From the NCBI GenBank assembly GCA_001683735.1, contig LUGG01000013.1:868001-932000 (forward strand): DNA of 64,000 bases, written 5' to 3'. This DNA comes from Grifola frondosa. Lineage: Eukaryota > Basidiomycota > Agaricomycetes > Polyporales > Grifolaceae. The notes beneath the pieces were generated by a model, which was given only the letters and a program-made list of their open reading frames with translations, did no database searches and was not told where the DNA came from. Position 1 is the stretch's first letter; each line of letters begins with the position of its first letter. The translations under genes and the position numbers were made by a program. This document shows positions 12,525-23,430 of this stretch, piece after piece.

Positions 12525-13687
12525 GCTGTCGTCGGTGCTGGGTGCAGAGAGCTTGTATGAAGGTCGTGGTCACCGTGACAGATGAGTGTAAGTTGAGATG
12601 GTGATCGAGGCAACTACTTCTTCCGTTATATTCACGGTTCTGTCACGCACATTTACTGTTTCGTCACGCCGCCCCCACGCTGGGGTTTACGGTCTCGAAG
12701 TAACGCATCACCTGACCGTTCCCAGCGCCCAAAGCGTGACGGTCCTGCCGGGTACGCGAGACCGTAAATCCGAGACCGTGAATTTACCCCATCACGCAAA
12801 ATTTCGTGCGCGCTGTTGCGCGGCGCCCTGCGAAATTCCACCCCCTCCTCAGCTTCATTCTCACCGGTAAATTCACGGTTTCAGCGCGTCAATTTACGGT
12901 TTCACCTCGCGCCTTGGTGGCTGCCTCGGCGCGAACATGCATTGGCCTCCCTCTTCCCCGTCGTGTCTCATTCTGTCTCAAAATTCTGGAGGATCTGTAT
13001 ATAATAGTTCTCTTATTTATCTGGAAATAAAATTGTGTTTTATAATGTGCTTAGGACTGCTATTTGAGGCAGTCACAGCTGGGCACTCAAGCCTGGGGCA
13101 AGTGACCGCTTCGTGACGTCTGTGACCCCGTGTAACACTCACGGTTTGAGACCGTAAATTTGGCCGAACTCAGCTCTACTTCTTCAGACTCCGACCAAAT
13201 GTTCCGCTTATGGCAATTGAGAACGTCGAGTCACTATCGCGATGTATAAGCATGTCGTATCTAAAGGCATATTAATGTTGGAAGGACAAATCCAGATTAA
13301 ACATGAGGAAGTCATTCCAGAGGATGTTATATATATATAATCTCTGTTTGATTTTTGAGAGGAGTATGTAAGTATATGAAGACTTTTTAGTTCAGCACTA
13401 TACTAATCCAACCTGTATAGTTTGTGCTTATTCAGAATTCAGAATTTTGCATAAAATTGTAAACATAAAATCAAACATATTAACTACTTTGTTTCTCAGT
13501 TTATTTAGGCAAGCATGCACGGCAAACTTCCGTGACAATTCGATGTCAGGACAGTTGCTGCCACACGCCATTATTTGGCGTTATTATGCTGAAGCTTGTG
13601 AAGTCGCAACAGCCAAATACAGTTGTGGCTGAACAGTACTTCTTACCTGTCACGGTCACGCTGCATATCCGACTACAAGCCTTCACG
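12525..13687. repeat. ACGGT motif cluster in intergenic DNA
   Basis: From 12630 to 13162 a short motif close to WTTYACGGTYTC recurs in both orientations: near 12631, 12686-12697, 12757-12768, 12771-12785, 12871-12883, 12891-12905 and 13138-13161. The copies at 12686-12697 and 12757-12768 are perfect 12-base inverted repeats separated by 59 bases. The segment has no coding pattern and is flanked by AT-rich DNA. It could be a degenerate small inverted-repeat element or a cluster of protein-binding sites. Confidence 0.5.
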
Positions 13688-14590
13688 ATGTTCCCGCCTC
13701 AAGGACTGCCCCTTCCAGGAGAAATATTGCTCATAACCGATGAATTGTCCTCTCCTGCTGACTTCATTCTCCTTGGGAATTTATCTGCCCACCTGAAAAA
13801 CCACAAGGACTCGAAATGCATCGTGCTTTCAGTATCGGAAGACTTGACGAGATGGAAGGCCATTTCAGGAAAATCGGTTGGTCAGAGTCCTTGTATCATA
13901 AAATAACCCGCCTATTAAATCGAGGTCGAGAAGAATCTGAACCTTGCTCAATATATGAGCTCGCAGTCGCTGATATTCATAGACGTCATGTCGCATGTCT
14001 ATCCTGACGGGCACACATCGACCTCAAGTCTGAAATCGGTATTTAATGAAGTACGAACGTCGCTTCGCAAGGTGCAAGACGGATCTGGGGTCCAGTGCTT
14101 GTCATCTTGGACGACGTAGCGACACTTGAGTGGACTGGAGTCTCCATTCTGGAGCTTTCCCGTTTTGTTCGCGCTCTCTGCGCGTTATCAAGGAAGGTGT
14201 GCACTGCATGGTTCGTTGTTTCGAGCATGCATTTCTGATTGTTGAGCAGGCGAATGCAGCTTTAATTTTGAGACACCATATCGTGACTCCAGGCGAGCCA
14301 GACGACATTCTCCGGCATCTCTTACAGTTGTGCACATATCATATGGATGTTCTGCCTTTATCTACCGGAAGGAGCGGTTCCGTAAGCGGACAGGTGATGT
14401 TCTATCCATTCTCTGCTGATTTTTCAAGCGGTTCTTATACAATATTCTCAATCAGGTGGCGTTACATGCAGGACCTGCTGTCGTCGATCCACATCATCAT
14501 CTGATTCCTAAGAGTATGGCGATACAATATCGGTTGACAGACACAGGAGCTGTATTTTTCGACAGGGGTACGGGAGGAGGAGTATTATAA
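13688..14590 (+). CDS. ELP6: Elongator complex subunit 6
   Basis: RecA-fold subunit of Elongator, the cytosolic complex that modifies wobble uridines in tRNA; Elp4, Elp5 and Elp6 form its accessory ring. Seen: GEILLITDELSSPADFIL, CIVLSVSEDLTRWKAI, SLIFIDVMSHVYPDG, LVILDDVATLEW (Walker B-like region), RFVRALCALSRK, LILRHHIVTPGEPDDILRH, STGRSGSVSGQ, and a terminal FFDRGTGGGVL. Elp6 normally lacks a functional Walker A and none is visible. I place four exons with short introns ending at about 13920, 14249 and 14459. Homology changes frame at the G run 14087-14090; one extra G restores it. The start at 13688 is the first Met before the conserved block. Confident in identity from the joined motifs. 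Confidence 0.8.
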
Positions 14591-15442
14591 TTCCGCTTGA
14601 TTTTGCTTCCGCTCCCCTCTGTGAGTTCCTGATTTTATCGTAATTTGCCAATTGTCCTGTATTCATACTTCTTCCGTGAGATTCACGTTCGGCTAGCTTG
14701 GATTCACGGTCGACCCCGGTGAGGGGTTCACTTTCTTCTTCGGAAGCTTGATAGTCGCTTGCTGCATATATGGTTAATGTCTCGATGATGCGAAATACAA
14801 TTGAGATGTCGCGCTTCCTTATGATGATACTTATTCTTCATCTTTTCTCTTACCTTTTGCTACAGAATCATCTGAAGAATATTTACCAACACTCCATTGG
14901 CTGCTTGCTTCAAATTCCCGTAAATGTAAGAGCGAGCATAGTCGAGTTCAATTAAGCAATTAAGGCACCAACAATTAATTGTGTGACTGAGCGTATGTCA
15001 CGCTATGTATATGTCACGATCGATATAAGGACAAGGAGTACTGCTTAAGTACTGCAGTCATTTCAAGTCCATACAATCTTCCTCCCTTTCTGAACCACAG
15101 TCCTTGATCTTCAGACGGCATAACATCTCTTCCAAAGCTTATTGTGTTGTTTTACTTGACTATTTGTGAGTTTGATTGTGAGGGAGTGCCGTTACCCCAT
15201 GAGTCCAAGGAACCTCAATAATGCGACCGTACAGATTAGGATTAGGTCACTGGAGTGTGCAGAGCTCTTTTTGTTCTTCATCTCACACTCTCATCCAGAG
15301 ACTTTTGTATGCGCCGGTAGACCAACCTGATCTGCTGGTACGTTCTGTGTCGTCTGCAACGCGGGTCTGTCAATCACCGGTCACCTTTTGTAGCGTCTTC
15401 CAAATCTTGTCTTCAACAGTACCCTGTCATTTCGTGCTCTAC
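14591..15442. other. intergenic region
   Basis: AT-rich, with short ORFs lacking motifs. Two further copies of a TTCACGGT/TTCACGTT motif occur at about 14682-14710, like those in the 12.6-13.2 kb cluster. The part from 15000 probably holds the promoter or leader of the Sec2-like gene. Confidence 0.4.
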
Positions 15443-17004
15443 ATGCCCCCTCATATTCAGCAAAATGCGAACCGATCCTTGCCACGTCGAGTCGATAGTC
15501 TGATCACTACCAAAGGGCAATTTTTCGCGGAGGTCCAAGACGAACTACGAGACATTCGCCGTGTCAATGCTCAGGGTCAGGAGGAGGATCTCAAGTACGC
15601 TCTCACTAGGATGATAAACAGGGTCGAGGAACTCGTACGCCTTCTCTCCCCAAGTTCTCTCACTGGTAACCTCATAATGGGACGTTCGCATCCCGGGTGG
15701 CATGCAGACCTCAATGCTGAAGGAGGCTTTCAAGGCTCAGACGGACCTACAGACCGAACTCACTCTAGCGAAGTCCAACCTCCAGCTCGCCCTTGCCAAC
15801 AACGAGATGCTCGAGGACGCATTGAAGCGTGATGGCGCTGGACACGTGCGAGACATTGGCTGGCGTCGCTGGAGTGCACGCGAACAAAAGGAACGCGAGG
15901 AGGCGGATCGTAGACGCAGCGCGGACAGCAGGCACTCTGCCGAGATGTCTTCCAGCTCACCTGTCATGCAGCAATCTCCTGTTCCCGAACATTCTCCCGT
16001 TCCTCGCTCCGCTACAATCCCCTCTACCGCGCCGACCGAGGGCCGGTTCTTCAAATTCAGATTCGGCAATGGCAGCGCCATTGTTTCCAGCCCATCTTCT
16101 CCCCGTATCTCTGGATCACAGTCTCCCTCAGTAAATGGCAATGTGTATTCAGCCCACCTCACCTCCGCATCGTTACCGTCGCTCGTGTCGTCGAAGGATC
16201 GAGACAAGGCCTTCGAGGAGTTAAATGCACAACTGGAGCTTGAACGCAAGGCACATAAGACGGCCAGTGCGGAAAAGGAGGCACTCGAAGCCGAGCTCGA
16301 GTCGCTCTCCCAAGCACTGTTTGAGGAGGTCAGATGAATCTGACGTTGACTGTCTTTCGCAACTGATGATTTATTATCAGGCGAATAGGATGGTTGCGGC
16401 CGAGCGAATGAAGCGCGCCGAGACAGAGGAGGCTTTACGGGAAGCGCAGGAACAGCGCGAGGCTCTCCGCAATGTCCTCCATCTCGTCGAGCGCGACAGT
16501 GGGTCCGCCAATCGCCGACCCTACGGTTATGCGAGCAAGTGGTTCTGGACCATCACATACACATCACCGGTCGTCTTCGTCTGCGATTGCGATCAAGTCG
16601 CTCCCATCCTCAGCACCATCTTCACCCCGCTCCCGGTTGGGCTCAGCGGTGCATATCGCTGATGATCGGCCCTCTTCCGCCCCGACAGTAGCAGCAGCGT
16701 CTACGCGTGTGCCCCCATCCATCACGACGTCCGGGTCTGATTCGACCCTTCTTTCCACGTCCCCACATCCCATCCAGTCGTCTGATACAGTGAAGGACAT
16801 AGGCACACCACACGTTCGCCCACCGGATCCAGAGGAGAATAAGTCATTGTCGCCTCTTGGTATCCTCACGCCCTCGCCATCAGAGTCGCCCGAGTCCGGA
16901 ACGTTCTTTTTAGCTCACCGCGCCCTGTGGACTACTTTGACGGCGAGGAGTCGCCATGGGCGGACGTAACATCGACCGTCGAGGCTCCCCGCGTGGAAGC
17001 ATAG
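15443..17004 (+). CDS. Sec2-like Rab guanine nucleotide exchange factor
   Basis: Probably activates a Sec4/Rab8-type GTPase for exocytosis. Seen: an N-terminal coiled coil (KGQFFAEVQDELRDIRRVN; SMLKEAFKAQTDLQTEL; LQLALANNEMLEDALKRDG), a serine-rich stretch with FFKFRFGNGSA, then the Sec2-type helix LELERKAHKTASAEKEALEA, SLSQALFEE joined by a 51 nt intron to ANRMVAAERMKRAETEEALR, and a Ser/Pro-rich tail ending SSPRPVDYFDGEESPWADV. The first intron lies at about 15634-15709. The tail is reached only by changing frame twice: near 16495-16540 (net +1 or -2, not resolved by me) and at the T run 16906-16911 (one T missing). The N-terminus is uncertain; the frame is open upstream to about 15221, and an acceptor just before QNANRSL could mean further upstream exons. 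Confidence 0.7.
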
Positions 17005-17519
17005 CCTGCTTAGGACGAAGTTATCACCCGGTGCTGCGACAATCTCCCACTCTCTCCGTTCTTGCATTGATGAACAAGCAACATGTGTCAGTTTTTTTTT
17101 TCATCATGATCCAGAACATATTGCAATACATCGGCTTTGGAGATCAATTGGTTTCATTATGTACATGCGCATAATACCATATTCGCTGCATGCGAAGAGA
17201 GCACGCAGGGAAGCACCTCGCAACTAAATCTGAAGAGTATTGTGTCAATTTGAAGGGAGCACGGGAAATTTCAACTAGATAATTCATGGATGGGGAAGAA
17301 TACAGGGGCAACCTACACCTTCGCGATAAACTTGAAACTTATATCTGCACGTCCAACACTGAAATGAGGAAGAAAGTGAAGTCACGGAGGTTCGACGAGA
17401 TGAACGCGGAAGAGGCGGAAGGGCAGGAAGCTGTGGCGAACTAGTGTGAGGAGCATCCTGACATACCACCGATCCTGAACTAGCTCCAACTCCGAATCCA
17501 ATCCCGAATCGCATCGGAA
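17005..17519. other. convergent intergenic region
   Basis: Between the ends of the Sec2-like gene (+) and the PWWP gene (-). Contains a ten-base T run near 17093. No coding pattern. Confidence 0.4.
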
Positions 17520-19366
17520 TTATGCGGATGCTGTGATATCTGTCATCGAAACATCTGCCTGTACAGGCTTGACCGCATCCTCCTGCACGGGAGCAGGAGT
17601 GGGAGTGCTCTCCTTCATCTCGGCATCAGCGTCAGCATCAGCATTCCCATTAGCTTCGGCGGCAGGTGCAGCGGGTTCCGTTGGTGCAACAGGAACAGCG
17701 GGGGCCTCAGCTGGCCCAGCTTCTTCTGCTTTCGCATCGATGTCCATGCTCGCCTCCTTAAGGGGCTCTGCACTGTCCTCCTTCCCGTTCGCGGCAGCAC
17801 TGGTCTCTTCCGCATCGGCAGCTTTCCTGCTGGTACCATTCGTTGTGGTCTTGCCGCTGACAGTCTCCGCAGCACTGCCGTTTGTCTTGCTTGCGTTCAG
17901 GATGTCATGCCATTTGTCGACGAGGACTTTGGCGCGGTCCCGGAACTTGAACTCGTCATCTCGCGGAACCTTCTTCGCTGAGCGCGTGATATGGCGCATC
18001 ACTTTACCAATTTTTGAGAACTGCATAACGCGGCGCGCGCAAGTGGTCAGCGATATTACCAAATGGAGGATGAAACAAGAGGGCGACCATCACGGGAATC
18101 GACCAACGTGGCCCGGCGGCGCCAGCGAAAAAACAGAAAAAGAGAGCGAAGTACGAAATAGCAAAACCCACCGTCAAATAATAAATGTCATCTTGTCGAA
18201 GCTCTCCACAGTAGAGAAGAGCGCATCCAGCGCGGGCATGTCCTAACAACATGCGAATCAGTAATCGAGTCGCGGATCCACTCAGAGGTACGACTCGCCT
18301 CCTCCTTGGGAACCGCCTTATTGTTCAGGAATGCCTTCTGAAGCTTGTGTCTCCACTCCCGGACCTTTACTGCTTCAGGATCGTTGTTCGCTGCTAAAAC
18401 AGAGAGAAAATATACACAGGTCAGCCAGATGATCGAAAAGCATTTTATCAGGGGCAGTGCAAAGCAACGGCTAGAACGCACCGTCGCCCTCATCTTCGTC
18501 CTTATCGCGCTTAGCTTTCTTCGCTGGCGGTGGTGATACGTGCTTGCTTGGGCCGGCATCTTCGTCTTCAGGTTCAGCGCCGCCCTCGTCCTCGGATTCT
18601 ACCATCGTCTTTGACTTCGGGCCATTCTTCTTGCCCTTCGTAGCACTTCCGCTTCGCTTCTTGCTGGCGGGCTCGGCAGAATCCTTCTTGGGCTTCGCCT
18701 TTGACTTTACTTTCGGAGGTGCGACATCGGATTCGCGTTTTCTCTTCTTTGCCTTCGTCTTTTTCTCATCCTCATGATCCGCTTCCTCCTCGCCATCGCT
18801 TTCCAGCTGGTCTATCTCTGCATTGGCCTCTTCCTCGGCTGCCTCAGCGAGAGCTGCATCACGTTCTTCCTCCCATGACGTCGGATCCAATGCGATGCGA
18901 TAGCCCTTCAGCAGGTCTCCAGATCGTTTGAAAGGCTCGTTGATATAGGCCTGGATCTCGTGCTGCTGTAGTCGGGATATATCCTTGGGGACTATCCAAG
19001 CACTGATAAGAAGGCATAATCAACTATTTCGTGGCAAGTCGCGTAGAATGTGGATGTGGACACGCACTAGTCACCAGCAGGGAAGAACCTAACGCAATAC
19101 CAGTTGCCTTTTTTCGTTTTCGCGTTCGGACGCTCCTTAGCGACTTCCTCGGGAACGTTGTCGGGATCCATGACCTACGCGTGCAATAGAACGAAGATCA
19201 GATACGGAAGGGCGATGGGAGGCGTCTTCGTGTACGACGCGACCGGGTTGGAATATGTGCTCACCATGCCTGGCCAGGGAGGGAAACCTCGTACTTTGGC
19301 GAGTACGACGTCGCGAAACTCATAGGATTGGTCCTTATTCTGAGTTTTAGCAGACTTTTTACTCAT
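17520..19366 (-). CDS. PWWP-domain chromatin protein with TFIIS-N-like domain
   Basis: Probably a nuclear histone-reader protein of the LEDGF/HDGF2-like architecture. Exon 1 starts MSKKSAKTQNKD and contains the PWWP core VLAKVRGFPPWPGM; exon 2 has GNWYCVRFFPAGDY and exon 3 starts AWIVPKDISRL. A long acidic, lysine-rich linker follows (KKTKAKKRKRESD). The C-terminal domain resembles a TFIIS N-terminal/LEDGF integrase-binding-type bundle: VREWRHKLQKAFLNNK, MPALDALFSTVESFDKM, FSKIGKVMRHITRSAKKVP, KVLVDKWHDILNA. The end is Ala/Pro/Glu-rich. The intron at 18243-18298 begins GCGAGT, a GC-AG candidate. The exon that should read MT-x-YYLT is out of frame by one base at about 18175-18190, next to a T run; one extra base restores phase. 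Family assignment is strong; partners are unknown. Confidence 0.8.
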
Positions 19367-22196
19367 ATTTGACGCGTCGGAGGGAGGGAGACGTCGGTGA
19401 TGGCGAGGACGGGAGCACACTGAGCCAAACGAGTTGGTGGTCAATAGTAAAGGTTGAACCCCTTGTTCGGCTATCCCCGGCTGCCCCCATCCGGCATCTG
19501 CTCGGAAGGCCCGTGCGTTGAAGTCCATCCACATAGAGTTGCAACTCAGATATATTTCTAACAATTCTACATACACCCATCGTCTCCTCGACATTTGCAC
19601 ATCCAGCCGCCACACAGCAACACCTAAATGCCACCACTCGGCCGAGCCACCTGCATGGCCTTGAGTGCACAAGTGGCCCACCTCTCAACGCAGAGTAGCG
19701 GTCTCGGTGACACATCGGTGGACGGAATAGAGGACTATCCTTGTCTGCGCCGACGCATATGGGGTTCGTCGAATGTCCCAGAATGATGGTGCAACATCAT
19801 TTCAGCTGCCGTGATCGAGAATAACGCTCACCACCGACCGGGGTAACACGCACAATCCACGATGACAGCATCCCCCGCATGGCAGCCGAGGCAAGAAGAA
19901 GATAGGCTGATAAGAAAAGATCAATGATAAGGGAACATGCAGCTGACAGTATGCATTGTTACTCGCCGGCGCTCGTTATGATGTACCGCGAGGCCCTTCA
20001 AACGGCGGCACCGAACAAGATGGCAGTGAACTCAACATTACAAGGATGCCCTGAACCGCTAGCAACGGCTTCGAAGCCGCATGCGATGGGCTGGTGAAAC
20101 AACAACCACCACAACGAGTTGCCAGATGCAAGCCGATTGCGCAGATAGAGTGGGTGGAGAGAGCAGCAGTGACAAGTAAATCGTCCGTGTCCAATGGCCT
20201 CAGTTAATTTGGGATACCGAAGCGATGGGCCGAGCAAGGTAATTCTAGAGCAATTGCGGGCAATAGTATTGATAACCACAGAAGGGAAAGGTATCTCACC
20301 ATTGAAGGGAACCAAGGAATACTTCAGAAGTGCCCGAGATTAACAAAGATGCCCATTTGGATGTCTGTATAGTGGGAACGTGAATAACAGATGACGATGG
20401 AGTCCGACCTTCATAGGTCCGCTATGATTGATCCAAGCCATCATCTTTCCATCGGGTAGAACAATCAACGACCGCAGCTTGAAAGATACGATACGCACAT
20501 TGGATGGGGAACGAAATTCAGGTATGACGTGGAAACTTGAAGAAAACGTTGTTGACATTCCAGGTACTCATATCACAGGCATAAATATGTCCAGACCACC
20601 TGTAGTTTTGATCTCAGAACCTGACTTTTCGCTGTAGTTCAATGGTAATAGAGAGTGCATCATGCCTGTCATACAACGCATTCAAAGTATGAGTGCGATA
20701 TAATGACGGGACGGGCATGATGAAATATGGCACGCTGGATGCTACTTGTGAAAATACTCACCTAGAGCACAATGCGATGGGAAGGATACGTGAGGAGGTC
20801 CTCCAAAAGATTGATTCCGATAGCTATGTTTAAACATACCGGGAGGAAATATGAACCCTCCTGCAGTGTAAGGTCGTTACTTGCAGCTATATCGCGAGGT
20901 ATGATGACCGTTGAAAGCAAGTTCGTTAAGCTGGTGGCGGTGCCGCATTGGTGACACTATCACGCAGTATCACACCCGTCACCTATCAATGTGACAGGTA
21001 TCACAACTCGATCTGTCACAGCGAGCGTCGCCGCCAAAGTTCTCTGCTGGTCCTGCACGACTTTACAAAAGTGTTTGAACTCCAGCCACAAATATCTGCA
21101 GTCCTTGTTACTGAAATCACATCTGGCCGCTGCTAGCGGATTACCAGGCGGAAATGCGCCATTTTCTTCCAATACCTTCCATGGCGAGTAATGTTCACGC
21201 ATGGTAGAAAGGGCCAGTACACAACGACGGCTCAGGTTTCCGCGCATATCAGGGCCTACGAAACTTTTTTGTCTTTCTAGGTTATGTCAGATCACTGTAT
21301 ATGGACATCTGCTAAAAACATTTGCTGCCTGGTCTTCGGCTTTCTCAATGCCATCTGTTCATCATGAATACGTCGATGTCGATGCTGCCATACGATACCG
21401 AAGTGAGATATTCGACGTCTCGCATGCACTGATGTCCGGTGTCAACAGGTTTCCATGACATCTTGGCAATGCAACGTCGAGCGTCCAAAGACCGGAGTAT
21501 ACGCGCTCCGTAGTCGGCGAGTACCATTCCGGCAGTCTTTTGGGCTCAGTGCGCGCCGTTTATGTTTTCGCACTGATTGTATGTATCTAGTTTGATCTGT
21601 CACTTTTTTATTCTCCTGCTGGGAGCCGGTTCTAAAGCTTGTGGACATAGCGTGCACGCGTACACACCGGACGTGTGTGCTAGATTACAGCGCGTCTTCT
21701 GTTCTCACGCACGCCTCACAAGCTCCCACCAATGCTCATGCTGTGTGACGTTTCGTCCCAACCCACTCTATGCACTTCCCAAGTAGGCTTCATTTTCTTG
21801 CGCCACCGTCTCGCATACTCGCATCTTGCCATTCCGCTGGTGCACGATATCTTTGCCCTGACGGCTCTCAAGTGACGCTAACGCGCCGGCTACCCTGTGC
21901 CGACATGTCGATAGACCATTCGTTATTGGCTGTACTCTCTGTGTGGGATGCGCGCCGGCTCCGCTTTTCCGGGTAGCAACATGGCTGTGGGTACGTCGGG
22001 CATTTTTCTGCTCGATGGGTGTGGACCCGTACAATTTTCGGAGATCTCTCGGTGCTTGTTTCATTATATACACAGGACAGGGTTACATCTTCCATCCTCA
22101 TCCTGATATCAGTCAGGCCTCCACGAGTTCTCCCCACCGTCTTCTACCCGCCACACCTCTCAGCCGCCATCCAATCACACGAGACATATCGCTAGT
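19367..22196. other. gene-poor region with possible decayed coding
   Basis: About 2.8 kb with no intact gene. Minus-strand fragments at 19998-20315, 20340-20558 and 20960-21247 have somewhat protein-like composition but no connected reading frame. One short piece near 21430-21550 looks like a CoA-transferase remnant and is listed separately. The DNA next to 19366 and 22196 should hold the promoters of the flanking genes. Confidence 0.4.
21430..21550 (-). pseudogene. possible CaiB/BaiF family III CoA-transferase remnant
   Basis: The minus strand encodes AGMVLADYGARILR, close to the conserved N-terminal AGMVLADYGA-x-V-x-R block of family III CoA-transferases (alpha-methylacyl-CoA racemase/CaiB). 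The residues before it hit a stop and the residues after it do not continue the family pattern. No other CoA-transferase block is evident within 1.5 kb. It fits a short fragment of a decayed copy. A chance match of this length is unlikely but not excluded. Confidence 0.35.
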
Positions 22197-22864
22197 ATGC
22201 CACCCCCAGCTAAGGCGAAGCCGCCCATGAAGATGGAGTTCACGATGAACAGCCTGCGGAACACGGCGCTCACGCTCGACGACGACACATTGCACTACGA
22301 GATCGTGACACGCTTTTGGCACTCGAATATCACGAAGATAAACAAATTCGACATGGAGACCCGCGAGCTGACCACGGTCGCGGAGATCGAGGGACTCCAG
22401 ACACGGGAGCCGCGCGTCAGGTTCGGCGGGGACAAGGGCCAGTGGATCGCTGCGGACGAGTTTGTAAAATACGACGCTGAGCATGCGTAGGTCGTTCCAT
22501 TCGTCGGTGCGAGCAGAACCTGAGCATGTGTCTTTCTATTGGCAGCGGCGGGACGTTCGCAGCCCCCGGCGGCGTTCAATATCGCTGGAAGACGCACAAG
22601 GGCCGTATGCAGGTATGATAGCAACACGTCAGTTGTGCCTACGGCCGATGACCTCATTCATTCTTCGTGCAGCTCGTCCGGGCTGACGATCCAGAGAAGA
22701 AGCCCATCGCCGACTTTCATCCGCACAAGCGGCATTTCTTCGTATTCCGCATGTCGCAGCATTCGTTTTTCAACATCGAACCAGTTCCGGAGATCACTGA
22801 GGCACTGGACAGACTCATCGGTGCGTGCGAATTAGCGGGAGTTCGTGTAGATGGCGTGTATTGA
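22197..22864 (+). CDS. DUF6593-like protein
   Basis: Unknown function, mushroom-type family. The protein starts MPPPAKAKPPMKMEFTMNSL, then TLHYEIVTRFWHSNITKINK, an E-rich strand segment, WIAADEFVKYD, the family-typical GGVQYRWKTHKGRMQLV after intron 1, and ADFHPHKRHFFVFRMSQH, followed by a C-terminal helix (EITEALDRLIGACELAG). Three exons are joined by introns at about 22486-22545 and 22615-22672, both in phase. The gene is about 180 codons long, usual for the family. The start at 22197 is the first in-frame ATG. It is divergent in sequence from the other member at 9134-9867, so not a recent duplicate. Confidence 0.65.
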
Positions 22865-23430
22865 CGCATTTCGTATGCAGCGAGCTATTTGTTGGTTGAG
22901 CGGCGGCGAAGGGATACTCGGATACGGGTGAAGTTTGAACGATCATGATGGATTGGCATCTTCCAGATTAACATCTTTTGATTTTATTTCAGCGTTAACA
23001 TTCGTCCCTGGTACCGCCGCACTTTTTTAATCAATTATATTTTCCTGGTTTTCATTCTATTAGAATGACATGAAGATGCTTGTAGTTCGGACCTCTGCCA
23101 ACTTTTGCTGCTCCTTTGACGACTGCCGATTGCTGGGTTCAGTACATAGATTTCGAATATCAAATCGAGCTTGGCTGATGTAGAAAGTGGTGGCCTCCGA
23201 CTGATATTTAGCGATAGCAAGAATGATACATGGACGAAGAGACGGGGCTCGAGCTGCAAACACAATCAAAATGGTGTCCGGCCCAGCCGCGAGAATGGCC
23301 CAGCCATAATGCGTGAACAGCGTATCTTCGCGTCTCATGATCGCGTCATCTTTCCCACTACAGCTGAGACTCTGCTTGCTATATCTATCTTATATCTGCA
23401 ATGTAGTTCTCCGTCTGCCAAATCTTCACC
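22865..23430. other. intergenic region
   Basis: Between two plus-strand genes; should contain the 3' UTR of the DUF6593-like gene and the promoter of the oxygenase. No coding pattern or clear core element. Confidence 0.4.

Noticed and set aside
20636..20710. tRNA-like start (GTTCAATGGTAATAGAG)
   Set aside because: It resembles a D-arm, but there is no matching acceptor stem or a proper T-arm sequence at the right distance.
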